This document shows positions 16,834-23,888 of a stretch of 64,000 nucleotides of DNA, in pieces (position 1 is the first letter of the stretch; the number at the start of each line of letters is the position of its first letter). The position numbers and the translations under genes are program-made. The stretch comes from Bdellovibrio bacteriovorus (lineage in GTDB: Bacteria; Bdellovibrionota; Bdellovibrionia; Bdellovibrionales; Bdellovibrionaceae). The stretch covers positions 1,804,844 to 1,868,843 of the forward strand of contig NZ_LUKD01000001.1 in the NCBI RefSeq assembly GCF_001592745.1. The letters are read 5' to 3'. The notes under the pieces were generated by a model. It did not search any database. It saw nothing but the letters and a program-made list of their open reading frames with translations, and was not told the DNA's origin.

Positions 16834-18139
16834 GCAAGTACACCTGTAAATTTATGCGATCCTTGAAAACCCACAGAAGCTGACCTTGATGAGAGAGCGC
16901 AAAGTAATAATCTCTATTTTTTAAATCTTGAACGGATATCTGCCACCAGGACGATTCGATTCGTTCACTGGGTAAAGATGAAACAAAACGCAATTTCTGC
17001 GCTTCGGCCGTCGACAAAAGCTGCGGCTTATCTAAAAGCAAAGCGGGGCGAGGACTGGTCGCCAAAGACTTTGCATAAACCGATTTCACCTGGAGCGCTT
17101 CTTCTTGGCGTTCGACTAAATCCTGAGGCTTGAAATCTTCGGGCCAGTCAGTGACTAAACGAAAACTTTGTTCTGGAAAATGGCTGGCTTCCATTTGTAA
17201 AAAGCCCATATCGCACTGAGCTTGCTTGGCAAAACTGATGAGACGGCGCCAGCGGTCTTCGGTGTTGTCGCGCGGTTCAAAAAAATCCAGTTGTTGCACC
17301 TTTTCTGGCACATCAAAAACGGAAATTTCAAACTCACGAATCGGATTCTGTAAAACCAACGACGTCAGCTTCTTTTCCAAGAGATCTTCAAAAAGCTCCT
17401 GATCGCGAGTCGGGCTGACCGGCTCGATACTGACAGGATGTTTTTTATCTGAGTATTCGCAGTGCAGAATCAAATCCATGCGTTGGGCATAACGTGAAAG
17501 CCCCGCCAAACGCGCAAACAAAATATCCATGTGCGGTTTAATCCGCGCCATCAATAAAGGCACGGCCCCTAAGGGATCGTCAAAGTAACCATAGCCCACA
17601 AGAGGGTCGCGAGGCACAAGAGGTGATATGACCTGAGAGTCTTGAGAATGCAGACGATTCCAAAGTAAAACACCGAACTCTCCCCATCTTTCGCGCAATG
17701 AATTCATGCGAAAATTTAAAACATCTTCCAAACCATGCACACCCAGGGTGTGGAAGAATGAAATCATATGTTCAATCGGTCTTTTTTGGGGCCAAGGATG
17801 TAGACCTTCTAAGTCTTTCAAGGCATCTAAGCCCAAACCACGAAAACCCTCTTGTTCTTTCCCGCGAGGAGCCACATACGACGGGCGCCAACGTGAAAAC
17901 ATCTGCGCCGCCGGAGCCGTGTCAGCAATAGCCACTGCTGGATCGCCCGAAAACTTACGAGCGATCTCTAAAGCTTTTTCCATCGTACGATGTTCGCCGC
18001 CAAATAAGTGCTGCGTAGATTCGATCTCGACAAAAATAAATTGCGGAAAGCGAAACTGCACACGCGGACTTAAAAGCAGAAAGGCCTCAGCTGAGGAGCT
18101 TTCTTGTGGTGTTTTTAAATTGATGCATAAAGTTCGCAT
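16817..18139 (-). CDS. imuB: ImuB, Y-family polymerase-like adaptor of the mutasome
   Basis: A 440-residue protein related to Y-family polymerases but without their catalytic acids, as is usual for ImuB. It serves as a hub joining DnaE2, ImuA and the sliding clamp. A clamp-binding motif QQLDFF lies at 282-287. The Y-family core covers about 1-215, and a little-finger-like domain follows. GGGAG precedes the ATG. It overlaps imuA by 53 nt upstream and dnaE2 by 17 nt downstream, a tight translational arrangement. Confidence 0.9.
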   Translation of the reverse strand: MRTLCINLKTPQESSSAEAFLLLSPRVQFRFPQFIFVEIESTQHLFGGEHRTMEKALEIARKFSGDPAVAIADTAPAAQMFSRWRPSYVAPRGKEQEGFRGLGLDALKDLEGLHPWPQKRPIEHMISFFHTLGVHGLEDVLNFRMNSLRERWGEFGVLLWNRLHSQDSQVISPLVPRDPLVGYGYFDDPLGAVPLLMARIKPHMDILFARLAGLSRYAQRMDLILHCEYSDKKHPVSIEPVSPTRDQELFEDLLEKKLTSLVLQNPIREFEISVFDVPEKVQQLDFFEPRDNTEDRWRRLISFAKQAQCDMGFLQMEASHFPEQSFRLVTDWPEDFKPQDLVERQEEALQVKSVYAKSLATSPRPALLLDKPQLLSTAEAQKLRFVSSLPSERIESSWWQISVQDLKNRDYYFALSHQGQLLWVFKDRINLQVYLHGYFD

Positions 18140-18743
18140 GGATCATACTCCCAGCAATATTAAAAGGTGTCGGACGGTGCAAGGCTCTTTGAATAGTGAT
18201 GAAGTCGCGTTGAAAGTGCATAATCAGACTAAAAAGTGGATTGATGAACTTCACCGGCTTTTGATTTACAAAAACCAAAGCCACTTTGTGCAGGCGACAA
18301 AGACGTTTTAATTTTTGCAGCTGATGATTCTTTAAAAAGATCTCTTTTAGGTTGCAGCCGATCACTTCAAATAAAGAGCTAGTAATCAACTCTTGCAACA
18401 ACCAGAAAAGCTGATCTTTTTCTTGCGGCTCTTTCACTACAAGCAGACGCTTTAAATTTATTTTTTGATGAGAAAGATGGGTTGGAAATAACTGCGCATC
18501 TCCATTGATCCAAGCGGCCCATTTATTTTGAGCATGAACTTGTTGAACGATGCGAATCCATAAAGAAGTGGCTCCGGTACCGGGCAGGCCTTGAAGCAGG
18601 CTTAAGTCTCCTTGAGGCACTCCCTTCCACAAAAGGAAGTTGTCCAAAACGGCAAGACCGGTGGACAAACCTGCAGGTGGTTGTAAGTGCTCTGCAGAGA
18701 CAAAAGGAACGTTCTGTAATTCGGGAAGGGCGAGGGCACGCAT
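18087..18743 (-). CDS. imuA: ImuA, RecA-like mutasome protein
   Basis: A 218-residue RecA/SulA-related protein, first gene of the DNA-damage mutagenesis cassette. The P-loop region reads GLPGTGATS (52-60): the lysine that would bind phosphate is replaced by alanine, so ATP binding is probably weak or lost. The C-terminal tail is basic, which fits a role in contacting ImuB or RecA. GGAG precedes the ATG by six bases. A palindrome with a LexA-like core sits immediately upstream. Confidence 0.85.
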   Translation of the reverse strand: MRALALPELQNVPFVSAEHLQPPAGLSTGLAVLDNFLLWKGVPQGDLSLLQGLPGTGATSLWIRIVQQVHAQNKWAAWINGDAQLFPTHLSHQKINLKRLLVVKEPQEKDQLFWLLQELITSSLFEVIGCNLKEIFLKNHQLQKLKRLCRLHKVALVFVNQKPVKFINPLFSLIMHFQRDFITIQRALHRPTPFNIAGSMIHANFMHQFKNTTRKLLS

Positions 18744-18758
18744 AAAGCTCTCCGTTAT

Positions 18759-18791
18759 TTACATATAATTTACATAGTAATTTATATGTAA
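18759..18791 (-). promoter_or_regulatory. LexA-like operator and promoter of imuA-imuB-dnaE2
   Basis: A 33-bp near-perfect palindrome centred on 18775. The core TTACATAGTAA (18770-18780) fits TTAC-N3-GTAA, the operator form reported for Bdellovibrio LexA. Outer arms TTACATATAA and TTATATGTAA extend it. On the minus strand a -35 TTGACT (18791-18796) and a -10-like TAAATT 18 bases on would be covered by the operator. Confidence 0.8.
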
Positions 18792-18858
18792 GTCAAAGAG
18801 CTAAATGTGAATATAGACTAAGGTTTTAGTTTGAAAAAACTTACCAAAAATCAAGAGC

Positions 18859-19350
18859 TTACAAAGCGCCTTCAGAACTCAACAATTCTGCCTTTAGCTC
18901 CGGGCCCCAGTGATATTTGAGTTTATTCGCATTTTTACCCACAACACGGTGGCAAGGAATCCAATAACAAACCGGATTTTTCGCAACAGCTGAAGCAATA
19001 GCACGAACCGCAGAAGGCTTACGCAATTTTTTTGCAAGCTCTGAATAAGTCCAAGTTTTGCCATAAGGAATTTTTAGAAGTTCTAACCACACACGCACTT
19101 GGAATTCTGTGCCTTGAAGTTTGATTTTGTGTTTACCGTTCCAGAAATTGCCTTTGCTCCACTTCACCGGAGTAAAAGAGCCGACATGGAAGTGATAGTG
19201 TTCATGGAAAAAATCAGCCAGGTCGCCTTCGACCTTCTTTTTACCTAAAGCATAGCTACCTAAAAAGATCAGCTCAGAGCCATCAAAAGCGGCAAGCCAC
19301 TCGCCAAATTCAGAAGCTACTTTATAAACGCGGAATTCTAGATCTCCCAT
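18859..19350 (-). CDS. ogt: Methylated-DNA--protein-cysteine methyltransferase
   Basis: A 163-residue suicide repair protein that takes alkyl groups from O6-alkylguanine onto its own cysteine. The active site IPCHRV is present with C133. The helix-turn-helix DNA contact (about 100-122, ending RAIASAVAKNP) and the arginine finger precede it as usual. The N-terminal domain is short and divergent. GAGGTGA lies before the ATG. It follows the mutasome operon in the same direction but has its own start region without a LexA-like site, so shared control is not shown. Confidence 0.9.
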   Translation of the reverse strand: MGDLEFRVYKVASEFGEWLAAFDGSELIFLGSYALGKKKVEGDLADFFHEHYHFHVGSFTPVKWSKGNFWNGKHKIKLQGTEFQVRVWLELLKIPYGKTWTYSELAKKLRKPSAVRAIASAVAKNPVCYWIPCHRVVGKNANKLKYHWGPELKAELLSSEGAL

Positions 19351-19394
19351 AAATCACCTCGATGTATGAGAGACCTGTACCTTAGATTATGTCA

Positions 19395-19814
19395 TCACAC
19401 AACTTCTTCGATATAAAGAGGCGTGAAATAGCGGATGTCATAGCCTCCATAGCGTTTAAACGCGTCTATCACTTCCTCTTTTTCACTGTCGGAAGGCGTG
19501 GGAACGCAGATTAGAACATGACCATTTCTTATCTCTTGGTCGGCTTCGTTTAAAAAGCGCCACTCGGCAGAGTCCGAAAATTTAATAAATTTACGCATGT
19601 AGTTTTCTAAAAGAGTGTGATGGCTTCCTTCTAAATCGACGGCATCGATACCTTTGTCGCCTTCAAACACGTTGAAGTCTTCGTCGGTATATCCGTAATC
19701 CTCAAGTTCTTCGATGGCCTTCATTGCTTCGTCTGCGTTTTCAAAAAAAGCCGCCGTGTAGTGATTAGGATAAGGTAAATAATCTGGATGAGGCAGTTGT
19801 TCCAAACTCACCAT
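19395..19814 (-). CDS. Acidic cytoplasmic protein of unknown function
   Basis: A 139-residue, strongly acidic protein with no signal peptide. The segment YTAAFFENADEAMKAIEEL followed by GYTDEDFNVFEG resembles the start of the general-stress 17M (YflT-like) fold, where a short ferredoxin-like domain begins in this way. The second half has ICVPTPSDSEKEE and a repeated alpha-beta pattern. CGGAGG precedes the ATG and a TATAAT -10 lies at 19839-19844. Function unknown; a stress role is a guess from the weak resemblance. Confidence 0.6.
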   Translation of the reverse strand: MVSLEQLPHPDYLPYPNHYTAAFFENADEAMKAIEELEDYGYTDEDFNVFEGDKGIDAVDLEGSHHTLLENYMRKFIKFSDSAEWRFLNEADQEIRNGHVLICVPTPSDSEKEEVIDAFKRYGGYDIRYFTPLYIEEVV

Positions 19815-19838
19815 AGAAAACCTCCGTTCTGTCTTGTC

Positions 19839-19844
19839 ATTATA
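19839..19844 (-). promoter_or_regulatory. Probable -10 box of the 19395-19814 gene
   Basis: A perfect TATAAT on the minus strand, about 25 bases before the start codon. No good -35 hexamer is visible at the usual distance. Confidence 0.35.
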
Positions 19845-19918
19845 AAAGGTGCAGAGGTGAGAATTTTTTAAATCACACTGTCTAACACATTTGTAAAACT
19901 AGCTCGGACCAAAGCCCT

Positions 19919-20905
19919 TTATTCGAACATTCCATCCATCGTGATGTAACGTTGATTGTTAGGTGTCAGTCTGAGTGATTGATAGAAGGTCTGTTGACAT
20001 TGACCCCGCAAAATCGCATCGATGCCGCCGATAGTAGCCGTGTAAACCTCATCGACATTCAGAACATCCAGTGAAGTGATCACACCCGTATTCGGAGCGG
20101 TCGCACGCACTTTTTTCAAGAAATGATCGCGAGAGTTGCATGCCATCAAACCTAAGATAGGTGTTTTTTTAGAACCTGATAAAGCGGTTAATAATTTCTT
20201 CAAGCCGGGACGTTGCACTTCATAGTATCCGTCGTAATTCACCTTGTTGCGACCACGAACAAACACGGGAGGAGAAAAATCAGGACCGCCGCCATTTCTC
20301 GCATGACCAAAGTAAAAAACCGCATCGGCGTTTTGCAAAGCTTTTGCGAAGTAAGCGTCCATGAAGTTTGTGCGATCTTGTTGTTCGCGGCTCATGCGCC
20401 CGATGTTGGTTTCAAGAAATTCGGTGGCAGAGGAAAAGTGTACTTCCACGCGCGCGGGATATTTAATCCCATGCACGATCACTTCGCGATTAAAGCGATA
20501 CATATTATTTGGATCCTGCTTAAAGCCGCAAAAACGGGCGCGACCATAACAAGGGGTCGTTAGAAGTTTTCTTAAAGCAGCGAAAGCTCCTAAATCTAAG
20601 GAAGGACTTAGACCAAAGCTTCTTCCTTCCGCATAGACATTACTTCCTGTTGTCCAATCAAAATACCCCAAGGCAATGCGAATATCGATCAGGCCATCGT
20701 CAAGAACATCTTTGTAGCGTTGAACACAGATATTGCGTTTGGCGGGTGCTAAGGCACTCAAATTGTCAGTGGCTTTGTCGTCCAGACGATCCACGTAGTT
20801 TCTTCCCATCACATCAAAGCGCGATTCGTAAAGATAAGTTCCTCGCGCGAACGTGGAAGAAGTGAATAGCAGAAAAGAAAAAATCCCAAAGATGACTGAC
20901 TTCAT
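19919..20905 (-). CDS. Secreted protein with possible caspase-like His/Cys pair
   Basis: A 328-residue protein with a signal peptide (cleavage after TFA, about residue 20) and AGGAGG before the start. In the second half, ADAVFYFGHARNGGG is followed some 55 residues later by TPILGLMACNSRDHF. A strand ending in GH and a strand ending in AC is the layout of the catalytic dyad in clan CD proteases (caspases, CHAT, gingipains). Upstream there are several cysteines (in FCGFKQD and elsewhere). No other family signature is recognised. It could be an envelope or secreted protease, or a non-catalytic relative. The call rests on motif spacing alone. Confidence 0.6.
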   Translation of the reverse strand: MKSVIFGIFSFLLFTSSTFARGTYLYESRFDVMGRNYVDRLDDKATDNLSALAPAKRNICVQRYKDVLDDGLIDIRIALGYFDWTTGSNVYAEGRSFGLSPSLDLGAFAALRKLLTTPCYGRARFCGFKQDPNNMYRFNREVIVHGIKYPARVEVHFSSATEFLETNIGRMSREQQDRTNFMDAYFAKALQNADAVFYFGHARNGGGPDFSPPVFVRGRNKVNYDGYYEVQRPGLKKLLTALSGSKKTPILGLMACNSRDHFLKKVRATAPNTGVITSLDVLNVDEVYTATIGGIDAILRGQCQQTFYQSLRLTPNNQRYITMDGMFE

Positions 20906-20972
20906 GAAGTCCTCCTTGGGATTTAAGATAGTCTGTAGAATGTCGCAGTCTAGTTACAGGCCTCTAATGGGA

Positions 20973-21815
20973 TTATGATTTCCCACACAGAAACACTTCA
21001 TGAACGCAGTCGCCGCGGTCGTCTTGATATTGATCTAAAACGTTAAAGATGGCCTCACGCAGTTTTTCTTTTATTTCTGGCAAAAAATGCGACTGAGTAG
21101 AAAACGCTGTATAGAAAATGTTGTTCTTATTTTCAGAAGCAATCTCGCTAGCATCAGAGCGTATTTGAGTGCACAGAGTTTTCGTCAGATCAGCAAGCTT
21201 TCCCGCATCCGAAAGATTTAAAAAGTCCATCTGACTCGAACGTACATAGAAACGGCCATTTTGTGAAACGACAGCGCCTTCTTGCATAAGAAAATTCAAC
21301 GGATCCGACAAAGACTCTGGAGTCATGCGCGCGCGCTGAGAAATTTCGGTAAGGCTCGCCCCTTCCTCCTCAGTTCCTAAGGCCGCAAACACACGGAACA
21401 GAGTCGGCTTTGATAAAAGACGATGGGGATCTTTCACCTGTGAACGCGCGTCCATCTGTCTTTGTAAAGCGAGTTTGATATAGCTCACTTGTTGGCGAAT
21501 TTCTTCGTGAGACATTTTATTGGTAAAAAGCTCTGGCTGGTCCTTTCTGACCAACAAGGAAAAAATGTCAGAGTAGGGCTTGGGAAGCTTCAGAGTGATC
21601 TTTAGTTGATTCACGCTGTCTCTGGAAAGCCCCTTTTTTCCGGCAAGGTATTCAGAAAGAAAGCTACGAGAAGAAAAGCCCGCGCGGCGGGAAAAGTCGG
21701 CCAAATTCACTTTGCCTTTTTTGCGATAACGAACTTCCAAGGCACGCTTTAAAAAAAGACGGGCATTTTCAATCTCAAGCAGCTCGTGATAAATGGAGTC
21801 AAACTGATTGGTCAT
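20973..21815 (-). CDS. TIGR02147/DUF4423-type putative regulator
   Basis: A 280-residue protein whose N-terminal 70 residues (LFLKRALEVRYRKKG, then LADFSRRAGFSSRSFLSEYLAGKKGLS) form a helix-turn-helix. The next region has TEISQRARMTPESLSDPLNFLMQEG, a winged-helix pattern. This arrangement is that of the TIGR02147 family, which is abundant in Bdellovibrio and Fibrobacter. Start codon one base after the stop of the upstream secreted gene, so the two form an operon. The sensed signal and targets are unknown. Confidence 0.75.
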   Translation of the reverse strand: MTNQFDSIYHELLEIENARLFLKRALEVRYRKKGKVNLADFSRRAGFSSRSFLSEYLAGKKGLSRDSVNQLKITLKLPKPYSDIFSLLVRKDQPELFTNKMSHEEIRQQVSYIKLALQRQMDARSQVKDPHRLLSKPTLFRVFAALGTEEEGASLTEISQRARMTPESLSDPLNFLMQEGAVVSQNGRFYVRSSQMDFLNLSDAGKLADLTKTLCTQIRSDASEIASENKNNIFYTAFSTQSHFLPEIKEKLREAIFNVLDQYQDDRGDCVHEVFLCGKS

Positions 21816-21816
21816 G

Positions 21817-22254
21817 CTAGTTTCCTACAGAAATTCGAGGAAGGGGTTTCGTAGATCTATCGTAAGTGATGCTTCCGCCCGGCGAGCAAATCATGAAAGG
21901 AAAGAGGTTTTGATCCAGCTTCCTATTTTTAATTTCTAAATCGCCCAAGCCCATTCCAGGGTACAGAGTCAGAATGAAGTCTTCTTTCACACTTTCATAG
22001 AGCCATTCCGAATTCGTCCGGAACGAAGCCATGACATACATCTCGGTGATTGCGACGGTCTTCTTCGTGTTATCATTATGTTGAAGAATAACGGCAAAGT
22101 GGCCGCCCTGAAGAAGTGGCGCGATTCCCACTTCAATCCACGGATTTGCGTACTGCTGCTGACACAAAATATCCGTTTGCAGGCTGTAAGGTTTGATCTC
22201 TGCACGTGCAGAGAAGGATGACAGAACTAAAAGACACAAAGCGAACCAATTCAT
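21817..22254 (-). CDS. Small secreted protein paired with a TIGR02147-type regulator
   Basis: A 145-residue protein with a signal peptide (about 1-18, cleavage after ARA). The mature part has two cysteines (about 31 and 123) and alternating hydrophobic strands such as GHFAVILQ and FILTLYPG, suggesting a small beta-rich periplasmic protein. The stop is one base before the start of the regulator gene. Same-operon pairs of this kind are a recurring arrangement for TIGR02147 genes in predators, as far as I recall. Function unknown. Confidence 0.6.
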   Translation of the reverse strand: MNWFALCLLVLSSFSARAEIKPYSLQTDILCQQQYANPWIEVGIAPLLQGGHFAVILQHNDNTKKTVAITEMYVMASFRTNSEWLYESVKEDFILTLYPGMGLGDLEIKNRKLDQNLFPFMICSPGGSITYDRSTKPLPRISVGN

Positions 22255-22364
22255 AAACGCCCCCGAAGCTCAGCTTTTTTGGTAACTTATATTTGGGGCT
22301 CTGCCCCAGGTAAACGAAATTACTTCATTTTGCGGTGGTCCACGATCACTTGGCGAACCTCTGA

Positions 22365-22393
22365 AAGCCGCTCTGGGGGCGGAAAAGCGGCTT
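22365..22393. other. Stem-loop after the 22423-23085 gene
   Basis: Perfect 8-bp arms AAGCCGCT (22365-22372) and AGCGGCTT (22386-22393) around a G-rich loop. It has no T-run on the minus strand. A second small hairpin, GGGGC-TCT-GCCCC, lies near 22294-22306. These may mark the transcript end. Confidence 0.4.
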
Positions 22394-22422
22394 GCGGTCG
22401 ATTTTGTAAACCCATTTTGGAC

Positions 22423-23085
22423 TTAAGAGCGATAAATAGAGAAATGCGTATAGTGGGAAGGCTCCTGAACTTCGGAAAGCCAAGGATGTTCTTTATGAAT
22501 AAGAAAACGAGTCAACCGGCCTCGGCCAACAACTTGAATGCGGCGACTTCTGGCAACCTCTTGAAGATCCTGCAATGTTTTTCTGACGTTGGTTTCAGTG
22601 CCGTAGTCGAAAATGAAATAGACATCGGCACTCGGTAGATGAAAGTTTTCCGCCGCCAGATCGGCGGACTGAATAAGAATCAAGGCATCGGGAGATCCAA
22701 GGATTCTTTGAGCCTCTTCAACGCGCCTATTTTCTAGTTCGTAGCCCATAAACTGAAGATCAGGATAGTGGCGCTGAATAACAAGCGCCATGCGCGCGTA
22801 AGCGCAGCCCAAGTCCACAATAATGTCGCCAGCCTGAAGTGACAAAAGATCTAAAATATTGTGAATCTCGACATAAGGAGTTTGAAAAGCCTGAACGGAA
22901 AGATGCTCCCAATTTTGTTGCGTTAAGGAAGACTCTTTAGAGCTCGCGCGAATTTTCGCTTCGATACTTTCGCATTGAAATCCAAGATGCTCATCCACTT
23001 TCAAAGAATGCTCTTGGGCTTCTTGATACGTATAAGAATTTAAGTCTAAGAGAGGAAAGGGATTATTCGCGTCAAAAACGATCAT
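22423..23085 (-). CDS. Class I SAM-dependent methyltransferase
   Basis: A 220-residue protein. Motif I is IIVDLGCAYARMAL, followed after a strand by QFMGYELENRRVEEA, the acidic motif II loop. The order resembles Dot1-like or small-molecule methyltransferases with an N-terminal helical cap (residues 1-75). ADVYFIFDYGTETNV fits motif IV. It overlaps the alpha/beta hydrolase gene by four bases (ATGA), so the two are translationally coupled. Substrate unknown. Confidence 0.75.
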   Translation of the reverse strand: MIVFDANNPFPLLDLNSYTYQEAQEHSLKVDEHLGFQCESIEAKIRASSKESSLTQQNWEHLSVQAFQTPYVEIHNILDLLSLQAGDIIVDLGCAYARMALVIQRHYPDLQFMGYELENRRVEEAQRILGSPDALILIQSADLAAENFHLPSADVYFIFDYGTETNVRKTLQDLQEVARSRRIQVVGRGRLTRFLIHKEHPWLSEVQEPSHYTHFSIYRS

Positions 23086-23846
23086 AGCGGTGTCGCCACG
23101 CTATGAAGGAACTTTTCAAGAACCGGGGCATAGTCCGATTTAAAATCGCGAAGACCCGTTAAGTGTCCCGCTTCGGGGAGTGCAAGCTTCGTCCAATCCA
23201 AATTACTGTGCGGTTCAAAGACTTCGTCAATATGATCCGGTGGAATTAATAAATCCTTCCAACCACGAATAGAAAGAACTTTAAAACCTTCAGGAAAGGT
23301 CTTTAGGTCATCATGCAAATCTTTGTGTAAGAAAGGACTCCAAGCCATACTTAGAATCGGCGCTAAAGCCACACGTAAAGGCATCGGCTTTAATTTATAT
23401 TCATGCGTGTACAAGTTGTAGGCTGAAGGAATAAAGCGCGCCGTAGGTCCACTATCACAAACCAGAGCCACGGTGTCTGAACAATGACGACGAGCCATCG
23501 CTTCAATCGCAGCACCGGAAGGGTTTGAAAAAGAAAAGACAATCTTTTTACCCGGAATCAAATTTAGAAGAGTTTCAATCTGATCGGCATACACGTGCTT
23601 AGTCCCAAACACACCGGCTTTACTGACGGGAGGACGAAATGAGATCAGATCTTTTAAAGTGCCCTGAAGTTGAAAGGCAAAAGCGTCAAAACCCAAAGAG
23701 TTTACAAGCTTAATATGACGAAGAAGTTGCTTCTTACTGCCTTCATAAAAGTGAACGAAGAAAATCAGCTCTTCGTACTTTTTGTTTCGAGGTAAAAAGA
23801 ACTCCCCATCAAAGGGGAGTTCTTGCTTAGCTAATTCTGTATACAT
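23082..23846 (-). CDS. Alpha/beta-hydrolase fold protein
   Basis: A 254-residue protein. LIFFVHFYEGSKKQ fits the oxyanion strand, and SFSNPSGAAIEAM is in the position of the nucleophile elbow, though the usual GxSxG is changed. SIRGWKDLLIPPDHI is the acid position and EAGHLTGL the catalytic histidine. The fold is likely; activity is less sure because of the altered elbow. It is the first gene of a coupled pair with the methyltransferase. It has no signal peptide. Confidence 0.65.
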   Translation of the reverse strand: MYTELAKQELPFDGEFFLPRNKKYEELIFFVHFYEGSKKQLLRHIKLVNSLGFDAFAFQLQGTLKDLISFRPPVSKAGVFGTKHVYADQIETLLNLIPGKKIVFSFSNPSGAAIEAMARRHCSDTVALVCDSGPTARFIPSAYNLYTHEYKLKPMPLRVALAPILSMAWSPFLHKDLHDDLKTFPEGFKVLSIRGWKDLLIPPDHIDEVFEPHSNLDWTKLALPEAGHLTGLRDFKSDYAPVLEKFLHSVATPL

Positions 23847-23888
23847 TCAATCCAGTTTCTGTCGCCGTTCAAGCGATCGACCCTGTGA

